Notes under the pieces: generated by a model
Databases searched by the model: none
What the model saw: the letters and a program-made list of their open reading frames with translations, nothing else
What the model was told of the DNA's origin: nothing
From: Deltaproteobacteria bacterium
GTDB taxonomy: Bacteria > Myxococcota_A > UBA9042 > DTJE01
Assembly (NCBI GenBank): GCA_016784945.1
Contig: JADHTP010000149.1
Location: 1-7,465 of the forward strand
Length of the DNA stretch: 7,465 bases
Reading direction: 5' to 3'
Program-made: the position numbers and the translations under genes
In this document: in pieces, positions 1 to 6,220 of the stretch
Layout: each line of letters starts with the position of its first letter
Numbering within the stretch: the first letter of the stretch is position 1

Positions 1-562
1 CCAGCAGGGCGCCGCCGGCCAGATCGACCGACTGGACGATGGATTCCCCGTCGTCCAGGAGGAAGGTAAAAACGGCGTCGATGGTGGACACGCGGCCGAT
101 GGTTCCCCGGTCGATTATTTCTTGCAGCCTTTGGTACAACGGGTGAAACCGGTACATGAACCCTTCCATGACGGGCAGGCCAGTCCGGCGGGACACCTCC
201 GCCACCACACGAGCCTCTGCGGCGTTGACCGTGAGGGGCTTTTCGCACATCACAGGCAGTCCGGCTTCCAGGGATCGGACCGTCCATTCGGCATGGAGAC
301 TGTTGGGCAGGGGCAGGTAGACGGCGTCGATGGCACCGGACCGGATCATGTCGTCGTATGCCCCGAAAGCGTCGGGAATACCGAACCGGTCCGCCCAGGT
401 GCGCGCCCGGGAGGGATCCCGGCTGGCCACCGCGGTCACGATGCATCCCCGGCTGCCCTGGATGGCGGGAATAACGGATTCCGATATGTCGGCCGTCCCC
501 AGGATGCCCCACTTCAGCCTGTCGCCCACGGAAGACCCCCTGACAGGATTCGATCGGTTCAC
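1..562 (-). CDS. Gfo/Idh/MocA-family NAD(P)-dependent oxidoreductase, 5' part (runs off the left edge)
   Basis: This is the N-terminal 176-187 residues of a nicotinamide-dependent dehydrogenase of the Gfo/Idh/MocA family; the stop lies beyond base 1. Counting from the GTG at 529, residues 7-15 (WGILGTADI) form the Rossmann dinucleotide-binding loop. A CEKPL motif at 95-99 carries the family's conserved lysine, and GFMYRFHP at 123-130 is typical of the dimeric dihydrodiol dehydrogenase / NADP-xylose dehydrogenase / glucose-fructose oxidoreductase-like branch. Such enzymes oxidise or reduce a sugar-type hydroxyl or carbonyl in the cytoplasm; the substrate here is unknown. Two GTG starts are possible. 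The one at 562 has GGAGG 11 nt upstream (578-574). The one at 529 gives the usual family N-terminus but only a GGGGG 6 nt upstream. It is divergent from the gene starting at 650. The family call is firm; the start is uncertain. Confidence 0.9.
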   Translation of the reverse strand, partial: MNRSNPVRGSSVGDRLKWGILGTADISESVIPAIQGSRGCIVTAVASRDPSRARTWADRFGIPDAFGAYDDMIRSGAIDAVYLPLPNSLHAEWTVRSLEAGLPVMCEKPLTVNAAEARVVAEVSRRTGLPVMEGFMYRFHPLYQRLQEIIDRGTIGRVSTIDAVFTFLLDDGESIVQSVDLAGGALL

Positions 563-596
563 TCTCTCACGTTCCTCCCGGGGCGTGCAAACGGGC

Positions 597-626
597 TTGA
601 CAAGGGTTCGGAGTATGGGGGATACG
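597..626 (+). promoter_or_regulatory. Candidate sigma70 promoter for the gene at 650
   Basis: A perfect TTGACA -35 box lies at 597-602. GATACG at 621-626 is a 3-of-6 match to the -10 box with an 18-nt spacer. Transcription would start near 633, about 17 nt before the ATG at 650. The -35 sits in the odd palindrome CTTGACAAG (596-604). The weak -10 keeps this tentative. Confidence 0.35.
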
Positions 627-649
627 TCAAACAGGGCTTTGGGAAACCC

Positions 650-1882
650 ATGACTTCGAAACAGGGAAATCAGGGCGCCGTCGATTTCTATTGCCTTTCC
701 CCCGACGGACGGTATGGATTGACCCTGACCACAGACGCCCCGGTGGCCGGTGAACCGTCGCGCGCGCCGCTGGCCTGGCTGGCAAGACACGAATTCACCC
801 TGTCCGATCGGACGGCCGACACGGTTCTCTGGACCCTGGCCAGGCGGTGTTCGACCCCCCGGCAAACCTGGGTTTCCAGTCGGGGCGAAGCCGCCGTTCT
901 GACTGGAGACGACGAACTGTTCTTCGTGGCCCCCGAAGGAAAACCGACGGGGGAAACAAGCGTCCTCGAACACCTGGAAGACGACCCGGAGTTTTCACAA
1001 CACGCCGAATCAGATTCCAATGGACTGCTGTGGGACGAGGCGCCCATCGGCTATTTCTTCGATTTCGACGGTCGATCCGTTTTCTGCCTGCGTCCCCACT
1101 GGGGAACCAGCCTGGGTTTCGATGTTTCGGATGCCCGGCCCCTGGAATGGGACGGATCCCTCGTGGAGGCCGCCGGACGGGCCGAGAACCAGTGGGTTCA
1201 TGCCCGGCTCCAGGCTGGTCTGGACAGGATCCGGCATCGTAACGGATGCAGCCCGGGATCGGCCATCGACATCGGCCTGGCGTCGGAACTCGCCTGGCGG
1301 GAAGGGATCACCAGCGCCGTGCCTCTCCTGAAATCGCTGGAAACTGCCTGCGGACAGCCCGGAAAATCGGCACAAACACCGGCCCTTTCGACTGGTTTGG
1401 CGGATCCCTCCCTGTTTCACCCGTGCAGTACCCGCAGGGCGGCGCAGGAGGCCCTTCTGCGCCTGGGCACACGTCCCGAAGGACGTCCCGTATACGCCAC
1501 TGTGTCCCGCGACGAAACGACTTTGCCGGCCCATCCCAGGCCCGTGGACTGGGAGGACGCCATGAAGGACATTCGACCCGGTATGGACCCCGGGGAGGTC
1601 CTGAGGCGCGTGGGCACTCCGTTTTTCGCCGACGTGATTCCGGGCGCCTCCGCAATTGGGGACGATGTCCCACCGACATCCGCCTGGGAATACGATGACC
1701 TGGGCCAGGACCTCAAGCCCCTGACAGTTCGGATCACCTGTAAAAGCGAGGTCGTGGACACGGTTGAACGGCTGATTCCAGCCCCCTGGCTTGCCGACGA
1801 CTACCGCACGCGCCGCCTTCACCGGGAAGGCGTTTCGCTGTGCATGACCGGGTTTTTTGCCGGTGACTTCGGTCCCGCATAG
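650..1882 (+). CDS. Protein of unknown function with a BamE-like C-terminal region (410 aa)
   Basis: I do not recognise this gene as a named family. The ATG at 650 gives 410 residues; the reading frame stays open back to 122, but that stretch is antisense to the oxidoreductase gene and is not credible coding. The ribosome-binding site is weak. Residues 1-195 look like a mixed alpha/beta region rich in aromatic residues (SPDGRYGL at 17-24, YFFDFDGR at 135-142). Residues about 206-282 (LASELAWREGITSAVPLL, then STRRAAQEALLRLG) read like helical HEAT-type repeats. Residues about 303-375 (IRPGMDPGEVLRRVGTP, then WEYDD and a hydrophobic strand) follow the BamE/SmpA pattern of a Gly-Met turn, EVL helix, Gly-Pro/Thr-Pro turn, WxYxx strand and final valine-rich strand. 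No signal peptide, lipobox or membrane segment is visible, so it is probably cytoplasmic, unlike true BamE. Function cannot be assigned. Confidence 0.8.
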   Translation: MTSKQGNQGAVDFYCLSPDGRYGLTLTTDAPVAGEPSRAPLAWLARHEFTLSDRTADTVLWTLARRCSTPRQTWVSSRGEAAVLTGDDELFFVAPEGKPTGETSVLEHLEDDPEFSQHAESDSNGLLWDEAPIGYFFDFDGRSVFCLRPHWGTSLGFDVSDARPLEWDGSLVEAAGRAENQWVHARLQAGLDRIRHRNGCSPGSAIDIGLASELAWREGITSAVPLLKSLETACGQPGKSAQTPALSTGLADPSLFHPCSTRRAAQEALLRLGTRPEGRPVYATVSRDETTLPAHPRPVDWEDAMKDIRPGMDPGEVLRRVGTPFFADVIPGASAIGDDVPPTSAWEYDDLGQDLKPLTVRITCKSEVVDTVERLIPAPWLADDYRTRRLHREGVSLCMTGFFAGDFGPA

Positions 1883-1893
1883 GGCCTGTTTTT
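1871..1893 (+). terminator. Possible weak intrinsic terminator at the end of the 650-1882 gene
   Basis: A 5-bp stem (1871-1875 with 1882-1886, one G-U pair) with a 6-nt loop overlaps the TAG stop codon. It is followed by TGTTTTT at 1887-1893. The stem is short, so termination would be partial at best. Its position directly before the next promoter supports the call. Confidence 0.35.
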
Positions 1894-1922
1894 CCTCTCC
1901 GAATGTGTTCCACCGTGAAAGG

Positions 1923-1931
1923 TGCTATAAT
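1923..1931 (+). promoter_or_regulatory. Extended -10 promoter (TGCTATAAT) for the RRM protein gene
   Basis: TG at 1923-1924, one base, then a perfect TATAAT at 1926-1931 form an extended -10 element. It sits in GC-rich surroundings and 183 nt before the RRM start codon. No good -35 is present at the expected distance (about 1903-1908 reads ATGTGT), which extended -10 promoters tolerate. Predicted transcription start is about 1938, giving a leader of roughly 176 nt. Confidence 0.65.
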
Positions 1932-2054
1932 GGCGGCGCTTTGAGGTGGTTTTTCTGCTCCATTCGATCCCGACCGCGACCCTGTCATGGTGTTCGGAAC
2001 GGACGAAGATGCAATTGAAAGACCGGACACCGCCCGGCGGTGGCCTCCGTGATC

Positions 2055-2104
2055 GGTGCCATTGGCACCAACGGGGCAATGGGCCCCGGAATTGTTCCAA
2101 GGAG
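2055..2104 (+). promoter_or_regulatory. Structured 5' leader: three consecutive stem-loops and Shine-Dalgarno of the RRM gene
   Basis: Three small perfect hairpins follow one another just before the start codon. The first is GGTGCC/GGCACC at 2055-2060 and 2064-2069 with a 3-nt loop. The second is CGGGGC/GCCCCG at 2072-2077 and 2083-2088 with a 5-nt loop. The third is GGAA/TTCC at 2088-2091 and 2095-2098 with a 3-nt loop; it shares base 2088 with the second, so the two cannot both form fully. The AAGGAG ribosome-binding site (2099-2104) begins directly after the last stem, 9 nt before the ATG. A long folded leader on a small RNA-binding-protein gene resembles cold-shock and autoregulated mRNAs. 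The structures are seen; a regulatory role is inferred. Confidence 0.45.
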
Positions 2105-2113
2105 TGTTTCCAG

Positions 2114-2419
2114 ATGAAGAACAAGCTTTTCTTTGGCGGACTGGCGTGGGCGACGGGCGAGGATTCGCTGCGGGATGCGGTGAGTCAGTATGGCGAACTT
2201 GAAGAGGTCCGCATCATCACCGACCGCGACACCGGTCGGTCCCGTGGTTTCGGCTTCGTGACCTTCGTGGACGAAGAAGCCGCTGCCAAGTGCAAGGAAG
2301 AAATGGACGGCGTGGCCATCGACGGTCGTAACGTGCGCGTGGACTATCCCCGCGAGCGTGAGAACCGCGGCGGTGGCGGTGGCGGCGGCGGCGGCTACAA
2401 CAGCAACCGCTCCTGGTAA
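2114..2419 (+). CDS. Glycine-rich single-RRM RNA-binding protein (101 aa)
   Basis: This is a small cytoplasmic RNA-binding protein made of one RRM domain (about residues 3-79) and a short basic, glycine-rich tail. RNP2 is KLFFGGL at residues 4-10 and RNP1 is RGFGFVTF at 44-51, so the aromatic residues that stack on RNA bases are present. The loop with ITDRDTGRSRG before RNP1 is typical of the bacterial/cyanobacterial Rbp and plant glycine-rich protein type. The tail from residue 82 has nine consecutive glycines and ends YNSNRSW. Length matches bacterial RRM proteins. Start choice: AAGGAG 9 nt upstream of the ATG, and the domain begins at once. Related proteins in cyanobacteria and plants are often cold-induced and act as RNA chaperones; that role is inference here. 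It has its own promoter and a long leader, and appears monocistronic. Confidence 0.95.
   Translation: MKNKLFFGGLAWATGEDSLRDAVSQYGELEEVRIITDRDTGRSRGFGFVTFVDEEAAAKCKEEMDGVAIDGRNVRVDYPRERENRGGGGGGGGGYNSNRSW
2369..2395 (+). repeat. In-frame GGC/GGT trinucleotide tract encoding nine glycines
   Basis: Nine glycine codons in a row (seven GGC, two GGT), the last five being identical GGC units, form a 27-bp microsatellite in the RRM protein tail. Such a tract can change length by polymerase slippage in 3-base steps without breaking the frame. Confidence 0.8.
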
Positions 2420-2529
2420 TCACCCGCTTTCCGATTCGCAGACTCCGTTCGAAATCCCGGCATTTTCCACCCATTCGCGTTGCGCTATCATCAGGTGCCT
2501 TCGCACAGGTCCCTAATGGCGTCCTTCGC

Positions 2530-2866
2530 GCAAAACAGTGCCAGGACCTGATCGAGCGCACCGGCAGGGAGTTCGGTCGGATCGACACCCTCATCAACAA
2601 TGCCGGGATCACCATGTGGTCGCGGCTGGACGAAATCGAGGACACTGACCTGCTGGAAAGGCTCATGAGGATGAACTAATTCGGCAGTGTTTATTGCACC
2701 TGGCATGCCCTGCACTTCCTGAAGGAAAGCCGGGGCCGCATCGTCTGCATTTCCAGCCTGACAGGTAAGACCGGCGTTCCCTGGCGCACGGGCTACGCCG
2801 CCAGCAAGCATGCCCTGAACGGATTCTTCGACTCGCTTCGCATCGAACTGGTCGGCCACGTCGTTG
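2530..2866 (+). pseudogene. Short-chain dehydrogenase/reductase remnant, truncated at both ends, with in-frame TAA
   Basis: Frame 1 translates as an internal segment of a classical SDR. It starts near KQCQDLIERTGREFGRIDTL, then gives LINNAGI (codons 2596-2607 encode NNAG), a CISSL strand with the catalytic serine, and GYAASK with the catalytic Tyr (2794-2796) and Lys (2806-2808). It then runs through GFFDSLRIEL to about 2850. The N-terminal TGxxxGIG cofactor loop is absent: upstream translation loses SDR character before about 2530. A TAA stop (2677-2679) follows MRMN where family members commonly have a tyrosine in VNYFGSVYCT. After about 2865 homology stops and the strand carries the tail of another broken gene in reverse. 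It cannot encode a working enzyme. Confidence 0.8.
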
Positions 2867-3012
2867 ACCCAGTGACCCCCGGCCTGTCGCCGGGTCCGCC
2901 TCTCCACCAGGGTCACGCTCAGGCCCTTCTCCGCCAGCATTCACGCAACGGCCGCGCCGCTGGACCCCGCTCCCAGGACCACCACGTCCGTACTGTCCTT
3001 CCCGTGGGTCAT
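2862..3012 (-). pseudogene. N-terminal remnant of a FAD-dependent oxidoreductase, in-frame TGA, 3' end lost
   Basis: The ATG at 3012 overlaps the amidase stop as ATGA, so this was the next gene of the operon. The product begins MTHGKDST, then VVVLGAGSSGAAVA, a classic GxGxxG beta-alpha-beta FAD-binding fold. After a TGA codon (2943-2941), where a tryptophan (TGG) is likely ancestral, the same frame continues MLAEKGLSVTLVERRT with the acidic residue that ends beta-2 and contacts the FAD ribose. It then gives a GGHWVNDVA segment. Beyond about 2862 the frame is only the antisense of the SDR remnant. Only some 50 of the usual 350-500 residues survive. The exact family (geranylgeranyl-reductase-like, GMC or other) cannot be told. 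Confidence 0.75.
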
Positions 3013-4451
3013 GGCAACCCACGCGGCGGGACCCACCCACCGAAGGCCTTTTCCAGTTCCATGGCTACGGCAATGGACACGTGGTCGTTGCCGTGGGTGG
3101 TGATGGCCTGCACACCCAGGGGCAGGCCGTCCCGGTTCAATCCCAGGGGGATCTGGGTGGCCGGCATCTCCATCACGTTGATGATCCCCGTATAGACCCA
3201 CTGGAACGGCGGCATGAGGGGCTTGTTGTGCAGGGGGGCCGGCTCCGTGTAGGACGGGTACAGCATGATGCCGTTGTGACCGATGGCATCGCAAAGCTCG
3301 GCACGCAGTTGTCTGCCCACCTCTTCATAGGGTTTCAGGTCGTCGGGATGGTGCTTGCCCGCCTCCTCGATGGCCGCCAGGAACAGGGATGGGATGGTGT
3401 AGGGTGAGCATCCCGTCAGCATGATGAGCATTTCGCGGGCCAAGTGGATCGGCTTTCCATTGCCCAGCATCTCGCTATAGGTCGCCCCCCCCGCCCCCAT
3501 GACCATGGCGGCCCAGACGAGTATGGAGTGCCGCAGGTCATCGAATCGGGCCTGTCGCACCCTGGCCCCCCGGCTTGCCAGGTAGGCCGCGCACTTGTCC
3601 TGTGCCTCCAGCAGGTCCGCCTTCACGGGCAGCAGGCCGTTGTCCCGGACCACCAGCACATCCATGCCCTCAATCGTCACGCTCCCCGGGTTCCCCAGGT
3701 CCCAGTGGCGACACTCCGAATCACCCGGATCGGGACCGGCCAGGATCCGCAGCAGCGGCATCAGGTCCTCGGCCCGACGGGTGATGGGGCCGGTGCACAT
3801 GTACCTCAGTGCCTCGTTCGCCGCGATGGGGTGCTGCCCCGTGGCCGGTACCATGCCCCCGGTGGGTTTGTGACCGAACACCCCGTTGAAGAAGGCAGGC
3901 AGCCGGATGGAGCCCCCGATGTCCGCACCGAGGCCGAAGGGTGAGCCACCGGCGCCCACGATGGCCCCTTCGCCTCCCGAACTGCCCCCCACGATCCGCC
4001 GCGGGTCGTAGGGGTTGTTCGACCGTCCATAGACCTTGTTGAAGGACTCCATCCACATGCACAGTTCCGACACGTTGGTGACGCCCATGGGGATGGCGCC
4101 GGCACGTCGAAGCCGATGGACGGTCGGGGCATCTTCAGTGGCGACGATTCCCTGGCGGGCCACCAGCCCAGACGTGTTGGGCATGCCGGTCAAAGCAAAT
4201 GATTCCTTAATGGTACATGGCACACCATGAAGTTGTCGCCGGGCGTCGGGATGGCCGATTCGCACGGCCCGATCAGCCCGGTCCGCCTCTTCCCTGGCCT
4301 CGAAGAACCGGTCCGCCACCACCACGTTCATCCAGGGGTTCACGGACTCTATCCGCCGGATGTGGGCCTCCACCAGTTCCCGTGAAGTGGCCTCGCCGCT
4401 CTTCACCAGCGCGGCCAGCCGGATGCCCGATTGGGTATAGAGGGGATTCAC
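3009..4451 (-). CDS. Amidase-signature hydrolase, FAAH-like (480 aa)
   Basis: This hydrolyses an amide (or ester) bond with the Ser-cisSer-Lys triad of the amidase-signature family. Counting from the GTG start, the general-base lysine is K82 (in TIKES), the cis-serine S157 (in GGSSGGEGA) and the nucleophile S181 (in GADIGGSIRLPA). The spacings of 75 and 24 equal those of rat fatty-acid amide hydrolase (K142, S217, S241), and the surrounding motifs are FAAH-type. Length is normal for a bacterial amidase. No signal peptide is seen, so it is probably cytoplasmic or membrane-associated. I choose GTG at 4451 because it overlaps the upstream stop as GTGA and has AAGGAG 11 nt upstream; an ATG at 4478 would add nine residues and has no clear ribosome-binding site. 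Its own stop overlaps the ATG of the truncated FAD oxidoreductase. The substrate is unknown; a fatty-acid or aryl amide is only a guess. Confidence 0.93.
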   Translation of the reverse strand: MNPLYTQSGIRLAALVKSGEATSRELVEAHIRRIESVNPWMNVVVADRFFEAREEADRADRAVRIGHPDARRQLHGVPCTIKESFALTGMPNTSGLVARQGIVATEDAPTVHRLRRAGAIPMGVTNVSELCMWMESFNKVYGRSNNPYDPRRIVGGSSGGEGAIVGAGGSPFGLGADIGGSIRLPAFFNGVFGHKPTGGMVPATGQHPIAANEALRYMCTGPITRRAEDLMPLLRILAGPDPGDSECRHWDLGNPGSVTIEGMDVLVVRDNGLLPVKADLLEAQDKCAAYLASRGARVRQARFDDLRHSILVWAAMVMGAGGATYSEMLGNGKPIHLAREMLIMLTGCSPYTIPSLFLAAIEEAGKHHPDDLKPYEEVGRQLRAELCDAIGHNGIMLYPSYTEPAPLHNKPLMPPFQWVYTGIINVMEMPATQIPLGLNRDGLPLGVQAITTHGNDHVSIAVAMELEKAFGGWVPPRGLP

Positions 4452-5443
4452 GTTTTCTTCAGCTCCTTCCTCAACCATTCCACCGTGCGACGCAGGCCCT
4501 CATCGAGGGTAACCTCGGGCTCGTACCGCAGGTCGCGCCGTGCCCTTTCGTACCCGAAATAACAGTCGCGTCCCGCCACCTTGACGCGGTACCGTGTCAG
4601 GAGGGGCGGATGTTCAAGGAGGCGACTGGCCGATTCCACCAGGGCTGCGGCGGTCCAGGCCAAGGGAAACGGGACGCTGCGCCGGATCAAGGGGACGCCC
4701 AGGGCATCGCAGATCCGGTCCATCATGGCCTTCCACGTGATCTTCACCCCGTCCGATATAACGTAGGTGCCGCCAGCCGCCTCGGAGGTTTCACCCGCGA
4801 GAGCGATGCCGTGAGCCAGGTTCTCCACATAGGAATAACAGATGACGGCCAGGCCGCCCGACACGTGGCGGTAGGCCCCCAGGTTCTGCACCAGGGGCAA
4901 AAAGGACGTCCGGTCCTGCGGCCCGAAGGGAAAGAGACCCGGCCGCACGATCACACCCTCGATCCGATCCCGGGTGTGGGCCTTGAGAAGGGCGTCTTCA
5001 GCCCGGATCTTGGACAGCGCGTAGGGCATGGAAAGATTGTTCCTGGGCAGGTCCTCGTGACCGTCCGGGATGCCGCCCTTGTCCAGCCTGTGCACGGCCA
5101 CGCTGCTCACGAGGACCACCCGGCGCACCCCGGCGGCCACCGCCGCATCGATGATGGCCTGGGTCCCGCCCAGGTTGACCCGGAGGAAGTCCTGGGCCGG
5201 GCCGTAGTCCCTGGCCAACGCCGCCAGGTGGAAGATCACCTCGACTCCGTCCACGGCGGATTCCAGCGACGGGGGCACCATCAGGTCCCCGCGCACCACT
5301 TCCGCCTCCAGGCCGTCCAGGGGTTCCAGGGAGGTGCCGTCCTGTGCCAGGACCCGCACCGGGTGGCCGGCCGACTCCAGGCGACGCACCACGTGGCTCC
5401 CGATGAACCCGTTGCCACCCGTGACCAGGACCTTCAACTTCAT
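4448..5443 (-). CDS. NAD-dependent epimerase/dehydratase, 3beta-HSD/NSDHL-like extended SDR (331 aa)
   Basis: This is a cytoplasmic extended short-chain dehydrogenase. The N-terminus has VLVTGGNGFIGSHV (residues 5-18, the TGxxGxxG NAD(P) loop). FHLAA follows at 71-75, VNLGGTQ at 89-95, the catalytic serine in LVSSVAV at 111-117, and YALSK (Y141, K145) is the catalytic pair. VIVRPGLFPFGP and a YVENLAHG segment mark the substrate-domain side. The overall pattern fits the 3beta-hydroxysteroid dehydrogenase/NSDHL and dihydroflavonol-reductase group rather than nucleotide-sugar epimerases, so the likely reaction is oxidation or reduction of a hydroxyl/ketone on a lipid-like substrate. The ATG at 5443 overlaps the upstream stop (ATGA), and the codon before the Rossmann strand confirms it; longer versions reach into the protease gene. 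The stop overlaps the amidase GTG. Confidence 0.92.
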   Translation of the reverse strand: MKLKVLVTGGNGFIGSHVVRRLESAGHPVRVLAQDGTSLEPLDGLEAEVVRGDLMVPPSLESAVDGVEVIFHLAALARDYGPAQDFLRVNLGGTQAIIDAAVAAGVRRVVLVSSVAVHRLDKGGIPDGHEDLPRNNLSMPYALSKIRAEDALLKAHTRDRIEGVIVRPGLFPFGPQDRTSFLPLVQNLGAYRHVSGGLAVICYSYVENLAHGIALAGETSEAAGGTYVISDGVKITWKAMMDRICDALGVPLIRRSVPFPLAWTAAALVESASRLLEHPPLLTRYRVKVAGRDCYFGYERARRDLRYEPEVTLDEGLRRTVEWLRKELKKT

Positions 5444-6168
5444 CCCCCCAGCAGGCCGCCACGCAGGGCGCAGAACACATCCATCAGGACGCCGATGGCA
5501 TAGTGGAACACAAAGCCGTAGAACACCGAACGGGTACGGAGAGCCACGGCGCCCAACAGCAGCCCGGCCACCACGGAACCCCATATTTCGCCCGACGGCT
5601 TGCCGATGTGGATGAGTATGGAAGGAAAGCACTGGAACAGAATGGCCCCGAAGGAGCCGTAACGGTCCTTCAACCCGAACAGCATGTAACCCCGAAACAG
5701 GGTTTCCCAGCCGATGTAATAGAAGAGGTAGGCCCCTTCGTACAGTGTGAACCGGAGGGGATCCGCCGCGGCCAGTTTCGACATGGGATATTCGGCCTGG
5801 AAATCCCCCTGTCCGGCCGACAGGTACAGAAACGGCGCGCTGACCAGCAGGGCCATGGCCACGACCTTCAGTCCCAGCCGCCAGTCACCCGCCACGAAAC
5901 CGAAACGTGACGGCCCCTCGCCAAGCAGGGCGAACCCCAAGACCACGGGGATCACGCCAAAGAGCAGGAAGATGGCCCCGAACCGATAGAACTGGGCGTG
6001 CATTTCAGCCAGTGGATGGGTATCCAGACCCAGGAGGGGCGCCACGGTCCCCAGGTAGAACTCCGGGCTGCCGTTATAGACGTACAGCACAGGCAGGACG
6101 GCGGCCAGCAGCAGGATCAGTCCGGTCCTGCGATCCGGGGGTTTGAGATGTCCGATGAACTCCTGCAA
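5440..6168 (-). CDS. CPBP-family (CAAX/Abi-type) intramembrane protease-like protein (242 aa)
   Basis: This is an integral membrane protein with about six to eight hydrophobic segments (clear ones near residues 16-31, 64-82, 99-117, 143-154, 174-188, 197-210 and 215-232). GWETLFRGYML (153-163) matches the first CPBP motif, with E155 and R159. FPSILIHIGKP (181-191) supplies H187, and FVFHYAIG (219-226) supplies H222, matching motifs two and three. Family members are glutamate-dependent intramembrane proteases related to Rce1 and to bacterial Abi proteins. Here tryptophan (W154) replaces the first glutamate of the EExxxR motif, and the position four after H222 is glycine rather than Asn. The start is a TTG at 6168, with GGGAAGG just upstream; no in-frame ATG fits. 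It is first in the coupled operon with the epimerase and amidase. Confidence 0.88.
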   Translation of the reverse strand: MQEFIGHLKPPDRRTGLILLLAAVLPVLYVYNGSPEFYLGTVAPLLGLDTHPLAEMHAQFYRFGAIFLLFGVIPVVLGFALLGEGPSRFGFVAGDWRLGLKVVAMALLVSAPFLYLSAGQGDFQAEYPMSKLAAADPLRFTLYEGAYLFYYIGWETLFRGYMLFGLKDRYGSFGAILFQCFPSILIHIGKPSGEIWGSVVAGLLLGAVALRTRSVFYGFVFHYAIGVLMDVFCALRGGLLGG

Positions 6169-6188
6169 CGGGCCTTCCCTGCTGGTCG

Positions 6189-6220
6189 AGTTATCCGGAT
6201 TGAAGCCAAGAACCTGACAA
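6189..6220 (-). promoter_or_regulatory. Low-confidence promoter for the protease-epimerase-amidase operon
   Basis: On the minus strand TTGTCA (6220-6215) resembles a -35 box. The stretch GGATAACT (6196-6189) offers -10-like hexamers, but with an overlong spacer of 18-20 nt. It is the best candidate in the 338-bp gap before the TTG start at 6168. Evidence is weak. Confidence 0.2.

Noticed and set aside
122..649. N-terminal extension of the + strand frame ending at 1882 (would make 586 aa)
   Set aside because: It lies antisense to the Gfo/Idh/MocA gene, whose minus-strand translation shows full family motifs; the extension has shadow composition (rich in G, P, R, H).
615..653. 12-codon upstream frame (ATG 615 to TGA 651-653) overlapping the ATG at 650
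   Set aside because: The likely promoter starts transcription near 633, after this ATG, and no good ribosome-binding site precedes it; a leader peptide is not supported.
1010..1822. - strand frame of 270 codons opposite the BamE-like protein
   Set aside because: No motif, shadow composition; the + strand frame has the better coding character and a promoter.
2491..2940. 149-codon minus-strand frame that continues the FAD remnant across the SDR remnant
   Set aside because: Only its first about 28 codons carry FAD-fold character; the remainder is antisense to the SDR motifs, so it is not a real fusion gene.
2941..2943. Selenocysteine or TGA recoding
   Set aside because: The position fits tryptophan, not a redox Cys; the remnant is truncated anyway, and TGA serves as the normal stop in the intact genes here.
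3444..3944. + strand frame of 166 codons
   Set aside because: It is antisense to the catalytic region of the amidase; composition is that of a shadow frame.
4217..5503. Long + strand frame of 428 codons
   Set aside because: It is the antisense of the epimerase and the amidase start, rich in His, Pro, Gln and Gly with no domain; both minus-strand products have intact catalytic motifs.
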